From Bradyrhizobium jicamae (GTDB lineage Bacteria > Pseudomonadota > Alphaproteobacteria > Rhizobiales > Xanthobacteraceae): a stretch of DNA of 57,120 bases. The position numbers and the translations under genes are program-made. Positions 9,561 through 18,184 of the stretch are shown piece after piece (position 1 is the first letter of the stretch; each line of letters opens with the position of its first letter). Below the pieces are notes generated by a model. It was given only the letters and a program-made list of their open reading frames with translations, ran no database searches and was not told where the DNA came from. The DNA is taken from NCBI RefSeq assembly GCF_018130215.1, contig NZ_JAFCKQ010000054.1, forward strand, positions 1-57,120, given 5' to 3'.

Positions 9561-9676
9561 TCGCTTGGAACGCAACGCCCGCGTAGGAAGTAGTGACTAG
9601 AGAACGCGATCGCGTGGTTTTCGACCGCGCTGCTCCAAGGCGCCGGCCGAGTTTCGAAGGAAAGGGTGAAGCAGTC

Positions 9677-10381
9677 ATGTCGCTTTTGGGTAAAGCAGCA
9701 GTCGCCATGTGGTGGAACATTCGACCGGAGCAGCGCCCGGAGTTCGGCGATTGGCACAGCCACGAGCATTTTCCGGAGCGGATGAGCATTCCAGGTTTCC
9801 GGCGGGGGTCCCGCTGGACCAGCACTTTGGATGCCGAAGGGTTCTTCGTCCTCTACGAACTGGAGCAGTACGAAATCCTCACCTCGAACGGGTACCTCGA
9901 CCGCCTGAATGCACCGACCCCGTGGTCAACCAAGATGATGCCCCATCATCTCAACATGGTCCGCAGCCAGTGTCGCGTCGAAGCAAGCTTCGGCGGCGGC
10001 ATCGCGACTTCGCTTGTGACGATCAGGCTCTCTCCTCAAGTGGGTAAGGAAGCGCAGCTCAAGACGACGCTTTCCGAGCGTTTGCGCGATCTCTCTTCGA
10101 AACCAGGCTTTACCGGTGCCCACTTGCTGATCACGGACACTCCAAAGACGAACTCACCGACTACCGAACAGCAGATACGAGGAGCAGACGGCGCCGCCGA
10201 CTGGATCGCGCTACTTTCGGGCTACGATCCCGAGATCGTGCAGGACGCTGTCGCCAAATTCTTCTCGACGTCCGCGCTGCAACGCCTCGGCGCCCATGAG
10301 AAGTCGGTCATGGGCAAGTATAAGCTCGCCTTCACGTTGACGCCCTTGGACGTGGCGGCGAAGCATATAGACTCAGCCTAG
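9677..10381 (+). CDS. EthD/DUF4286-like protein, dimeric alpha-beta barrel type
   Basis: A 234-residue protein. I chose ATG 9677 because AAGGGTGA precedes it and homology starts at AVAMWWNIRPEQ. The segment DWHSHEHFPERMSIPGFRRG resembles the conserved His-rich motif of DUF4286/EthD-like proteins, often found beside aromatic catabolism genes and of unproven function. The protein seems to hold two related halves, the second near TSLVTIRLSPQ. A decayed paralogue of its C-terminal quarter is fused to a PcaG fragment at 25381-25685. It is co-oriented with the dehydrogenase gene downstream. Confidence 0.7.
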   Translation: MSLLGKAAVAMWWNIRPEQRPEFGDWHSHEHFPERMSIPGFRRGSRWTSTLDAEGFFVLYELEQYEILTSNGYLDRLNAPTPWSTKMMPHHLNMVRSQCRVEASFGGGIATSLVTIRLSPQVGKEAQLKTTLSERLRDLSSKPGFTGAHLLITDTPKTNSPTTEQQIRGADGAADWIALLSGYDPEIVQDAVAKFFSTSALQRLGAHEKSVMGKYKLAFTLTPLDVAAKHIDSA

Positions 10382-10511
10382 GTCCTGTGACCGATCGGGC
10401 ATCCCTCCACCTCCGCTCGTGACGTTTGACGCGGTTGCGGAAGAAACCGAACTGATCCTCCGGGAAGGCCAGTTGGGTCCCATCGGGGCGCTGATTGAAT
10501 GGACGACAGAC

Positions 10512-11414
10512 ATGACAGATGCCTCAAAGAACGTCGGCTTTATCGGAATCGGCAAGATGGGCCTTCCGATGTCGATCCTGATCGCCAAGGCCGGATACGC
10601 CACGACCGCTTTCGACCAGAGTGCGGCTCGTCTCGCGGAGGCGCGGGAGCATGGTGTTTCGGCCGCTGCCTCGTCCGCCGAGGCCGTTCGAAACAAGTCC
10701 GTCGTCATCACGTCCCTTCCCGATGACAGAGCTCTGCGCGCGGTGCTGCTTGGAGCCGACGGGCTGATTTCCGCGATGACCCCAAAATCGGTGTTGCTTG
10801 AAACCAGCACCGTAAGCGTGGAGGCTTCCGCGGAGGTCGATGCAGCCGCCCGGGCGCATGGGATCGGCTATCTGCGCGCGCCGGTGTCCGGCAATGCCAG
10901 TATCGTCCATACGGGGGCATTGACCTGCTTCGTCTCTGGTCCCAACGACGCCTTCGAAGACATGAAGCCTCTGTTCGCGAGCTTTACCCGCGCCCAGACC
11001 TATCTCGGTCCGCGAGAGGAAGCGCGCTATGCCAAACTGGCCGTGAATCTGATGATCGCGGTTTCAGCCGGCATGATGGCCGAGAGCATCGCGCTGGCGC
11101 GCAAGGGCGGCATCGCCTGGCAGGACATTCTGAAGGTTCTCGACGACAGCGCCGTCGCTTCGCCGATGGTGAAGTACAAGACCGCGCCGCTCCGTACTCG
11201 CGACTTTCACTCGACTTTCTCATGCAAACAGATGGCGAAGGATCTCGACCTGGTCCTCGGTGCCGGCCATGCCGTCGGCGTTCCCCTGCAACTCGCCGCG
11301 CAGGTGCGCGAGATCTATGGCTCATTGGTAGCGCAGGGCGACGGCGACACCGACTTCATCGCGACAGTTAAGCATCTGGAGAGGCTATCCGACCTCGGCG
11401 AGCCAGAACTCTGA
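10512..11414 (+). CDS. NAD(P)-dependent beta-hydroxyacid dehydrogenase (3-hydroxyisobutyrate dehydrogenase family)
   Basis: About 300 residues. N-terminal Rossmann fold with GFIGIGKMGLPMS, the family substrate motif (APVSGNASIV, where most members have APVSGG), and the catalytic lysine segment YAKLAVNLMI. The family oxidises 3-hydroxy acids such as 3-hydroxyisobutyrate, tartronate semialdehyde partners or glycerate. The ATG at 10512 is preferred because homology begins a few residues after it; a GTG at 10419 would add 31 unrelated residues. The substrate is unknown. The gene is downstream of the EthD-like gene and just upstream of a dead dioxygenase fragment. Confidence 0.85.
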   Translation: MTDASKNVGFIGIGKMGLPMSILIAKAGYATTAFDQSAARLAEAREHGVSAAASSAEAVRNKSVVITSLPDDRALRAVLLGADGLISAMTPKSVLLETSTVSVEASAEVDAAARAHGIGYLRAPVSGNASIVHTGALTCFVSGPNDAFEDMKPLFASFTRAQTYLGPREEARYAKLAVNLMIAVSAGMMAESIALARKGGIAWQDILKVLDDSAVASPMVKYKTAPLRTRDFHSTFSCKQMAKDLDLVLGAGHAVGVPLQLAAQVREIYGSLVAQGDGDTDFIATVKHLERLSDLGEPEL

Positions 11415-11439
11415 TCGTGGGAGGCGAAATTGCGTAACT

Positions 11440-11550
11440 TTGAACACCATCACAGGCGCAGTGCGCGAACGTGTGGCCGGTTCGGTCGATCCCCGCGTCA
11501 GGCGGATCAGCGAAGCGTTGATACGCCGCCTCCATGCCTTCGTGCGTCGT
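11440..11550 (+). pseudogene. Remnant of an intradiol dioxygenase N-terminal domain (catechol/hydroxyquinol 1,2-dioxygenase type)
   Basis: In the frame starting at 11440 about 37 residues read like the dioxygenase N-terminal helical domain: NTITGAVRERVAG, then DPRVRRISEAL, then IRRLHAFVRR. Family members have ENTITEAV... DPRLREIMTSLVRHLHAFVRE in the same order. After about 11550 the frame stays open to 11688 but the similarity ends, and no catalytic domain (Tyr, Tyr, His, His) follows. It is therefore a 5' fragment of a lost gene. Confidence 0.65.
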
Positions 11551-12175
11551 CGTTTTGGAGGCCGGGGCGGATATTGGAGGGCCCGGGCCTACGCTGCGAC
11601 GTTGAGAGCATGCGGGGATACTGAAGCTTGCTTTCGGGATACCCCGTGGACACCGGCGGCGAAACAAGCTCTCCACGGCTTCCAATGATTGCTGCCGCGG
11701 GGCATCCAAAGCAGGGTTCACCCGAGGCCCCGTTTCCGGTTAGGAGAGGTCGGGGCTGACTGGGTTCTCTTTAAGGTGTCGCGACCCAGGATAAAGATCG
11801 GCGTGCCTAATCAGTCGCCGACAGCGCTCCAGATGCATCGCGGGTGAAACGGTCGCTGCGGGTTTACGTCGGCTCAAGCAGGAAAGCGCATCGCAGGGTG
11901 GTTAGCTTGCGTCAAGAACCCTCGGCCAACTCGTAGCAGGCTTCGGCCAGCTTGGACGACCTGGTCGAGATCGCCTTCGCGATTGGGCACGACATCGGCC
12001 GGCTCGGTCGCCGGTGCGAATTGCCCGAGTGTCTGGAAAAGGTGACGGAACTCGTCGAACCGCTGGCTGCGTGGGGTGCCTGGCTGAGAAGCCTTTGGCG
12101 GCACCATCGGAGCATCGGCGAGAGGCCCGCGCCGCGAGCGCGGGGTCTTTTGTCGCTCAGAGTGTGAGCGGGCGC
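11551..12175. other. Stretch without a recognisable gene
   Basis: Short open frames exist on both strands here (for example 11952-12167 on the plus strand and 11874-12266 on the minus strand). None has a convincing start, ribosome site or family resemblance. Given the debris on both sides, this is probably decayed sequence. Confidence 0.4.
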
Positions 12176-12649
12176 CTATCCAAGAAGCACAGGGAACTCG
12201 CTCTCGGGTAAGGGCTGCTGCCCGCCTCGCTTGATGAATTCGAGGAAGCGATTCATCACCGTCCACGCCCTCAATCCGATCTCTCCCCGTTCTTTGACTC
12301 CAATCTCCTGTAGCCGATCGCCGTGACGTGGTGCCCTGGACCCTTCGGTCACCATGCGCAGGTATCGCTCGTCCAGCCTTAGGGCCTCTCGCATGGCCCG
12401 CCAGCCTTCAGTTCGGTCGGCACCTGGACGAATCGCGTTCCTAATTGTTTCGACGGCGCGGGCACAGTTCACGACACCAAGGCGAGGATCCCGTAGGGTT
12501 GAAACGAGGTCATGCAAAGCGAAGAAGTTATTTCGCTCGGTAACGACCTTGGCGATCACCCGGATATCCTCACGGATGTGCGATACGTCTGTCGGGTTGA
12601 TCGCGGTCCCGTGGACGAGCGTGTCGGACCTGACGACGGCAGTTCGCAT
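12176..12649 (-). CDS. Hypothetical protein, probably truncated at the 5' end
   Basis: The frame encodes up to 157 residues with a natural-looking composition: charged and helix-rich (SHIREDIRVIAKVV, RDPRLGVVNCARAVETIR, EALRLDERYLRMV), ending in PESEFPVLLG. I recognise no domain. The first ~20 residues are only the antisense of the epimerase fragment and repeat (from 12585 on), so the true start has probably been lost where the repeat joined. Whether it is expressed is unclear. Confidence 0.4.
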   Translation of the reverse strand: MRTAVVRSDTLVHGTAINPTDVSHIREDIRVIAKVVTERNNFFALHDLVSTLRDPRLGVVNCARAVETIRNAIRPGADRTEGWRAMREALRLDERYLRMVTEGSRAPRHGDRLQEIGVKERGEIGLRAWTVMNRFLEFIKRGGQQPLPESEFPVLLG

Positions 12650-13019
12650 CGTGGAGAAGATCTCGTCGCCGGCGGCCGGGATACTCGTCGACGCGCTGCA
12701 CTTCGACAGGTCGGCGGCGAGTTTCGAGGACCTACTCGGGATTCCGTTCCATCGGCTGCATTACTGGCAGATGTGCGACGCTCCGGCCGAGCGGCCTATG
12801 ACAACCCAAGCGCTCATTCACGCCGCTCGGGAAGAGCGCATGTTCCCGGGAGAAGGTGGCCTCGATCTCATTGGTCTGACCAGGAATATGCCGTCCGAAA
12901 TCACCGTCAGCATCGAAGTTCCAACCGCCGAACTGGGGAAGACGCTAGACGCCGAAAAGCGCGCGCGCCGCGCACTCCAGGGAGCAACGGCAATCGTCGC
13001 AGCGGCGTCGGCCGCCTGA
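12585..13019 (+). pseudogene. 5'-truncated sugar phosphate isomerase/epimerase fragment (second copy)
   Basis: The frame reads GLIAVPWTSVSDLTTAVRI and continues through the same late-barrel motifs as the copy at the window start, ending at the same stop. Only the last third of a typical ~270-residue TIM-barrel epimerase is present. Upstream of about 12585 the frame is the antisense of the hypothetical gene at 12176-12649, not epimerase. Relative to copy 1 it differs at six bases, giving at most a few amino-acid changes (for example Gly for Arg and Phe for Ser). Confidence 0.75.
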
Positions 13020-13031
13020 ACGTCAACACGC
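12628..13031 (+). repeat. Right copy of the 404-bp direct repeat
   Basis: Matches 1-404 with six substitutions and no gaps. The two copies bracket about 12.2 kb containing the dehydrogenase, transporter, tannase-family and LysR genes. Epimerase-like coding continues about 43 bases upstream of this copy, so the ancestral homology may have been longer than the window shows. Confidence 0.95.
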
Positions 13032-13075
13032 ATGAGGCAACATGTCGTTCGTAGGCACATCCGCAACGGCTGTCG

Positions 13076-13253
13076 TCCGCCTATCGCTCCACCGTCAAGC
13101 GTCGCCGCAAAAGTCGCTGATCCCGATGCGCCACACGCTCTCGGAACTGACCGGCCGGTCTAGGGTCATGAGACCTTGCGCGAGCATGACAGCGATCTCA
13201 CTATCCAGCACAAGGGCGAGCCGTTCGGCGAACGCATCTTCGTGCGTGGCCAG
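13076..13253 (+). pseudogene. Remnant of protocatechuate 3,4-dioxygenase beta subunit (PcaH) N-terminus, frameshifted
   Basis: Three frames in succession read like the PcaH N-terminal region: AYRSTVKRRRKS (13079 on), KSLIPMRHTLSELTG (13111-13155), then GHETLREHDSDLTIQHKGEP and FGERIFVRG (13164-13250). The intact PcaH here has TLSE-like SLSEVTGP, DNDLIL and GEQTIVHG in the same order. At least two frameshifts separate the pieces and no iron-ligand region follows. The remnant is closer to the usual rhizobial PcaH motif (DNDLTRQHAGEPLGERI) than is the intact gene in this window. Confidence 0.65.
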
Positions 13254-13482
13254 CAATCGTTAGAGACGACAATCGGCAATTTGACGCCGACACTTCAAAG
13301 CGCTGCGCAGGCTTCACGCCGTGTTGGGGCCGCACGCCGTCTGTGCATAGAGGACCTGCACGGAGTTAACGCCACGGCCGACGCTAACATCGTCTCGGAG
13401 CGTGCCAGGACGCGTTAGATATGCCGTCTGCCGATCAGGTCGCCACCCCTCTCGAGAGGCGGACAGGCTTGTTCACCGCTTT

Positions 13483-13932
13483 TCAACCCTTCTTCTCGTC
13501 AAGGAGCCTAGCGAGGCGACGCAGACCGAGCAGATATCCCTGGGTGCCGAGGCCCGCAATTACGCCATCCGCACGTTGGGAGACGAAGGAATGGTGACGG
13601 AATGCCTCTCGCTTGTGCACGTTGGAAATATGCACCTCTATCACCGGGCCCTCGAAAGTATTCAGCGCGTCGAGGATCGCAACCGAAGTGTGTGTGAACG
13701 CTGCGGGATTCATCACGATCCCCGCGGCCGCATCCCGCGCTTCGTGGATCCAGTCAATCAGCTCGTATTCCCTGTTGGATTGATGAAATCGAATCTCCAG
13801 GCCGAGTTCATTGGCCAAGGCTCGACAATCTCGTTCTACGTCGGCGAGTGTTTCGTGACCGTAGATGTGCGGCTGGCGTTTGCCGAGAAGGTTCAAGTTT
13901 GGACCGTTGAGGACGTAGACAAGGCGGCTCAT
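13483..13932 (-). CDS. aroQ: Type II 3-dehydroquinate dehydratase (catabolic)
   Basis: A 149-residue flavodoxin-like dehydratase, normal length for the dodecameric type II enzyme. It interconverts 3-dehydroquinate and 3-dehydroshikimate in the cytoplasm. Visible family residues are NGPNLNLLGKRQ, the catalytic Tyr24 (HIYG), Asn75 (MNPAAFTHTS), His101 (EVHISNVH) and Arg112 (FRHHSF). It is the last gene of the quinate/shikimate operon, 120 bp after the hydrolase, so a catabolic role is more likely than chorismate synthesis. Confidence 0.95.
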   Translation of the reverse strand: MSRLVYVLNGPNLNLLGKRQPHIYGHETLADVERDCRALANELGLEIRFHQSNREYELIDWIHEARDAAAGIVMNPAAFTHTSVAILDALNTFEGPVIEVHISNVHKREAFRHHSFVSQRADGVIAGLGTQGYLLGLRRLARLLDEKKG

Positions 13933-14052
13933 GATTGACTCCCATTCGATGGTCGACGGCTGCGCTCCGGAATACCTTGGTGTGCGACAGGGCGGCGATT
14001 GACCAGGATATTCTCCGGCAAGCTGCGCTGCTCTCTAGGATATTTGCTGCAT

Positions 14053-15447
14053 TTACTGATCGAGAAGCTGAATCGGAATGTTCCGCAACAGTTGCGGCAA
14101 GGTTGTCATTGTGAGCATAGGAGTCCAGCCCGACGATATGTAATGCAGACGTACATCGCTGGGAACGTCAATACTGCCTGGACTACCCAACACAACGAGA
14201 TCCGAAATCCTTTCAGGATGACGTTTTGCTCCATCGATCGCCGGCGTGAGACCGGCGATACCTGTGATCAGGATCGTTTTTCTTCGAAGGTGTCGTGTGA
14301 CATTGGTGATCAATTGCGAGAATCGCTTTGCCGTGGCCAGGTCCGCGTGATGAGCGATGACCGGCCGATATCCGGTTGCCTTGAGCCATGCCGTAAGCAT
14401 CGACGCGTTGAGGTAGCTACCGAGATCCTGCGGCAGAACGAGAATCGGCTTCCCGTCGCCAAAGGGCGCGGAACCCGTCGCCAAAATCGATTGCCTCGCG
14501 ATGGACAGTGAATCGATCGCAGTTTCCGCGGCGATCAATGGCCATTGCGCATACATTTCCAGCGCGGGCCAGAGCGCCTCCAGCAGCGTCGGTGCATTGC
14601 GGTCGTTCACATGGAGATCGGCCTCCTTGGCGCAGCTGTTCTCAATGCGTAGAAAAAACCTTGAAATGATGGATGTGCACTCTTCGGTTGCTTCCCATAT
14701 CACCCGATGTCCGCGACCCGAGAGGACGATCAGTTCGGCGTTCCGGATGCGTTTCACCATCATCTTGGAGTTCTGCGGAGAGATCAGCTCGTCGATATCG
14801 CCGGTGAGCAGCATGGTAGGACAACGTATATCCGCAAGTGCGCTCGAAGCGTCGAATTCGGCGAAAGCCTGAAACTGCAGGTCAGCGGCGTGCAAAGGGG
14901 TTGGGTCAGCAATTTCGCGCCTCATCTGGCTCTCGGCCAGTTCGCGGTTGTTCGCGAGATAGGTGGGTGCGTATGTGACCTTCCAGATCCGGCGCGCTGC
15001 CTCGTCAGGCGACAACCCGTCGAGATCGCGCATCACTCGGACAACCGATTGTTTGGCATAGGTTGCCTGAGGGCCGCCGCACATCGTCGCGCACAGGACA
15101 AGTCCTTTCACACGCTCGGGAAATTGCCGTACGAACTCCTGCGCGATGGCGCCCCCCATGGAATAGCCGAACAGATAGGTGCTGGTGATTTCGAGCTGGA
15201 TAAGGAGCTCAAATACGTCCCTCGCCATATTCGCGAGGGCGTAGCCGGCGAGGGGTTTTTCGCTCTGACCGGTACCGCGATTGTCCAGCGTGATGACAGT
15301 GAACTGCTTTGCTAGAGCCTCGATGAACTGAGTGGGCCAGGCCGCGGAATTGAGACGATACCCCATGAGGAGCACGAGAGGAGGTCCTGCGCCTTGCACC
15401 CGATATGCCAGACGCATGGCATTGACATTCGCAAAGTGCATCGTCAT
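14053..15447 (-). CDS. Two-domain alpha/beta hydrolase with a second, degenerate hydrolase-like half
   Basis: A 464-residue protein. Residues ~1-275 form a complete alpha/beta hydrolase resembling 3-oxoadipate enol-lactonases: oxyanion region LVLLMGYRLNS, LDNRGTGQSEKP, nucleophile GYSMGG, acid TGDIDELISP and base GRGHRVIW. Residues ~290-464 look like part of another hydrolase fold (KPILVLPQDLGS, GYRPVIAHH, then ITGIAGLTPA where a nucleophile elbow would be, lacking Ser, and LVVLGSPGS). This is much longer than the usual 260-280 residues. It may cleave a quinate/shikimate ester or lactone; the substrate is not shown by the sequence. It lies 17 bp after the SDR gene. Confidence 0.8.
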   Translation of the reverse strand: MTMHFANVNAMRLAYRVQGAGPPLVLLMGYRLNSAAWPTQFIEALAKQFTVITLDNRGTGQSEKPLAGYALANMARDVFELLIQLEITSTYLFGYSMGGAIAQEFVRQFPERVKGLVLCATMCGGPQATYAKQSVVRVMRDLDGLSPDEAARRIWKVTYAPTYLANNRELAESQMRREIADPTPLHAADLQFQAFAEFDASSALADIRCPTMLLTGDIDELISPQNSKMMVKRIRNAELIVLSGRGHRVIWEATEECTSIISRFFLRIENSCAKEADLHVNDRNAPTLLEALWPALEMYAQWPLIAAETAIDSLSIARQSILATGSAPFGDGKPILVLPQDLGSYLNASMLTAWLKATGYRPVIAHHADLATAKRFSQLITNVTRHLRRKTILITGIAGLTPAIDGAKRHPERISDLVVLGSPGSIDVPSDVRLHYISSGWTPMLTMTTLPQLLRNIPIQLLDQ

Positions 15448-15464
15448 GTCGGCTGATTGTCCCC

Positions 15465-16274
15465 CTAGAGACCGGAGACTAGGTGTCCGCCGTCGACGGC
15501 GACGACGCTGCCAGTCATGAAAGATCCGGCATCTGAAATCAGCAGGAGCAAAGGACCATCCAATTCGTTGAGCTGGCCAAGCCGCCTCTGGGGCACGCGC
15601 TTGATCAGAGCTTGTCCGGCGTTGCTCTCGAAAAAATCATCGTTGAGCTCAGTCGCGAAGTAGCCGGGCGCGAGCGCGTTGACCCGGATGCTGTGGCGTG
15701 CCCATTCCAGTGCCAGCGCCTTCGTCATTTGCACCACGCCCGCCTTGGAGATGGCGTAAGGCGCGACCGCGCCGGCAACGCGTAGCCCCAATATGGATGC
15801 GATGTTGACGATCGAGCCCTTGACCTTGTTCTCGATCATTCGTCTCGCGCTCGCCTGAGCGACCTGCCAGACTCCTTTGAGATTGGTGTCGATAACGCTA
15901 TCCCAGGCACGCTCATCCTGGTCGAGCGCTGGTTTGGTCGCGGTCACCCCGGCATTGTTGACAACTGCATGAACAGGACCAAATTGTGCCTCGGCCTCCT
16001 TGAACGCCGCGTCGATCGTTTCGGCGATGGTGACGTCGAGCACAACACTCTGCGCTTTGCCGCCGGAGCCGTTGATATCGGTTACCGCAGAAGCCAGTGC
16101 CTCGGCGCGGCGTGCCGCCAGCGTGACACGCGCTCCCTTAGCCGCAAGGAAGCGAGCGAAATGCCGGCCGAATCCGCTTGAGCCACCGGTGATCAATACG
16201 TGCTTGCCGTCGATTTCGAACACTGAAGCCTCCGGATCTTTCATTGTCGCCAATTCGGTGGCGCCAGTTACCAC
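15465..16274 (-). CDS. Short-chain dehydrogenase/reductase (SDR)
   Basis: A 269-residue classical SDR: cofactor motif TGGSSGFGRH, NNAG (VVNNAGVTA), a catalytic Ser in IVNIASILG, and the YAISK pair, ending with VVAVDGGHLVSGL. The start used is a GTG at 16274; an ATG at 16244 (MKDPEAS) is an alternative that removes ten residues. Neither has a strong ribosome site. In this operon it may oxidise a ring alcohol of a quinate-like compound. Spacing to quiC is 25 bp. Confidence 0.88.
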   Translation of the reverse strand: MVTGATELATMKDPEASVFEIDGKHVLITGGSSGFGRHFARFLAAKGARVTLAARRAEALASAVTDINGSGGKAQSVVLDVTIAETIDAAFKEAEAQFGPVHAVVNNAGVTATKPALDQDERAWDSVIDTNLKGVWQVAQASARRMIENKVKGSIVNIASILGLRVAGAVAPYAISKAGVVQMTKALALEWARHSIRVNALAPGYFATELNDDFFESNAGQALIKRVPQRRLGQLNELDGPLLLLISDAGSFMTGSVVAVDGGHLVSGL

Positions 16275-16299
16275 CGTCGGCGCGTTCGGGGTCTGATCT

Positions 16300-18162
16300 C
16301 TAGCTCAGTCGCGGCATGGAACGTGGCTTTGCTTCCCGCGTCTGGGCAGCGAGCCGGATACCAGCGTTCGGCGCGCCGAAGCCCTTGTATCCGCGCCGCT
16401 GCACGATCTCGAAGAAGAATCGGTCCTCAAACGCGTGGGTGTAGATCTGAAAAAAGTCGCCTACGTCATCTCGGTCATAGAGGATTGCGTTTTCCTTCAT
16501 CGACTTCAGTAGGGCCGGGTCAAGGTCAAATCGGCTGTCGATGTCGTCATAGTAGTTGTCCGGGATCTTCAGAAAGGTCGCGCCGGCGGCACGCATAGCC
16601 GAAGTGGCCTTGAAGATGTCATCACACGTGAAGGCGATATGCTGGACACCAGCGCCGAAGAACTCTGAAAGAAACCGGGACGACATGGTCTGGCTTGCGG
16701 TCGATGCGTTGAGGACCAGACGAAGGGACCCATCTTTGCTTTGCAGGACCTGGCTTTTTACGAGCCCCAAGGGATCGGCGATCTCGAGCTGGGGAGACCG
16801 ATCGACCTCGAAGAGGGCTGTGTAGAATTGCTCCCAGGACAGCATCTCCTCGAACCGCATGGATTGAGAGATATGATCAACGCGGCGCAGCATGCCTGTA
16901 TCGGAATTGCTTTCGATCGGCAGGAAGTCGATATTCCAGTTCGAGGAGCCCGGCGCAAGGAAATACAGGAGGCTTCCACCCACACCGCGGATCGCCGGTA
17001 TGGTCAATTCGCCCGGGCCGACTGGTTGACGAAAAGCGGCAGCCTGGATGGCCTCAGCGCGGTTCATCATGGTCGGGACGTCGGCGATCTCGAGACCAAT
17101 GGCGCAGACACCGGACCCATGAGTCACAGTGTGTGACTTAGCGAAGCTGTCGGGAGAACTGTTGATGAGGAGGTTGACTGACCCTTGCGACCATCGCTCA
17201 ACCGCTTTTGAACGATGCCGGCCGGTCAGCCTGAACCCGAGCTCACCGAAGAGTGTCGCCAGCGCGGCCGCGTGTGATGGCTCGATGGCAAACTCGATAA
17301 AGACCACCTCGGTAACCACGGATCGGGTCCGCAGGGCGGGGGCGACTTGCGCTCTGGTTTCGTCGTCGTCCAGCAGAACGAGGGATCGCATCCCGTCGAC
17401 CGCGAAATCCTTGGTCGACTGGGCACGGAATTGGTCGTTGAAGATCTCCAGAGAGAGCGGCCCCTTATAGCCAGTCGCGTCGACCGCCTGCATGAATTCC
17501 CGGATCGCGAGACTTCCCTGACCCGGGAAACAGCGAAAGTGCCGGCTCCAGGAGAGGACATCGAGGTCGAGTTGTGGCGCATCGGCAAGTTGCACAAGGA
17601 AAATCCGATTGCCGGGAATGGCCCGTATTGCAGCGACGGGAAATGATGGAGCGAGCGTATGGAAACTGTCGAGGATAATGCCGATCGATCGGTGGTCCGC
17701 CCTTCGTACAATTTCCCAGGCATCTCGATAGTCATTGACGTGGCGGCCCCAGGCCAAAGCCTCGAATCCGACTCTCAGGTTTCTCGCGCTGGCTCGTTCG
17801 CCCAATTCGCGAAAGTCATCAGCTGCCCTGTCGATCCCGCCGAGCGACGCGTGCGAGACGTTGCTGCAAACAAGGAGAAGGTCGGTACCCAACTCCTGCA
17901 TCAAATCGAATTTCTTCTCGATCCTCCGAAAGGCCTGAGTGCGCAGGTTCCCCGGCATCCCTTCAAAGTCGCGAAAGGGCTGAAGAGCACAGATCTTGAG
18001 GCCGAGGTCGCTGCACATGCTGGCGACCTCGCGCGCCGATCCGTCATAGCAGGTGAAGTCGTTCTCGAAGATCTCCACGGCCCGAAAACCGGCCGCGGCA
18101 ATGGTGCGCAGCTTCTCGTCGAGCGCGCCGCCAATCGAAACCGTTGCAATCGAACGTATCAT
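16300..18162 (-). CDS. quiC: 3-dehydroshikimate dehydratase, fused TIM-barrel and HPPD-like domains
   Basis: A 620-residue two-domain protein matching the bacterial QuiC1 type, which dehydrates 3-dehydroshikimate to protocatechuate. The N-terminal ~280 residues are an epimerase-like TIM barrel with metal ligands in the expected places: E134 (GFEALAW), D165 (IILDSFHTL), Q191 (VQLADAP), E239 (LSLEIFND). The C-terminal half resembles 4-hydroxyphenylpyruvate dioxygenase (two glyoxalase-fold repeats) and keeps a possible 2-His-1-Glu set (RVDHIS, GVQHIAF, FFEIVQRRG). ATG 18162 (MIRSIATVSIGG) is chosen because homology starts there. It is 22 bp after the shikimate-dehydrogenase-like gene and links the quinate/shikimate branch to pcaHG. 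Confidence 0.92.
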   Translation of the reverse strand: MIRSIATVSIGGALDEKLRTIAAAGFRAVEIFENDFTCYDGSAREVASMCSDLGLKICALQPFRDFEGMPGNLRTQAFRRIEKKFDLMQELGTDLLLVCSNVSHASLGGIDRAADDFRELGERASARNLRVGFEALAWGRHVNDYRDAWEIVRRADHRSIGIILDSFHTLAPSFPVAAIRAIPGNRIFLVQLADAPQLDLDVLSWSRHFRCFPGQGSLAIREFMQAVDATGYKGPLSLEIFNDQFRAQSTKDFAVDGMRSLVLLDDDETRAQVAPALRTRSVVTEVVFIEFAIEPSHAAALATLFGELGFRLTGRHRSKAVERWSQGSVNLLINSSPDSFAKSHTVTHGSGVCAIGLEIADVPTMMNRAEAIQAAAFRQPVGPGELTIPAIRGVGGSLLYFLAPGSSNWNIDFLPIESNSDTGMLRRVDHISQSMRFEEMLSWEQFYTALFEVDRSPQLEIADPLGLVKSQVLQSKDGSLRLVLNASTASQTMSSRFLSEFFGAGVQHIAFTCDDIFKATSAMRAAGATFLKIPDNYYDDIDSRFDLDPALLKSMKENAILYDRDDVGDFFQIYTHAFEDRFFFEIVQRRGYKGFGAPNAGIRLAAQTREAKPRSMPRLS

Positions 18163-18184
18163 CTTACCGCTCTGGCATTCCGGG

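Noticed and set aside
11952..12167. Plus-strand frame LDDLVEIAFAIGHDIGRLGR onward with high GC3
   Set aside because: No start with ribosome site, no family match, and an equally open minus-strand frame overlaps it.
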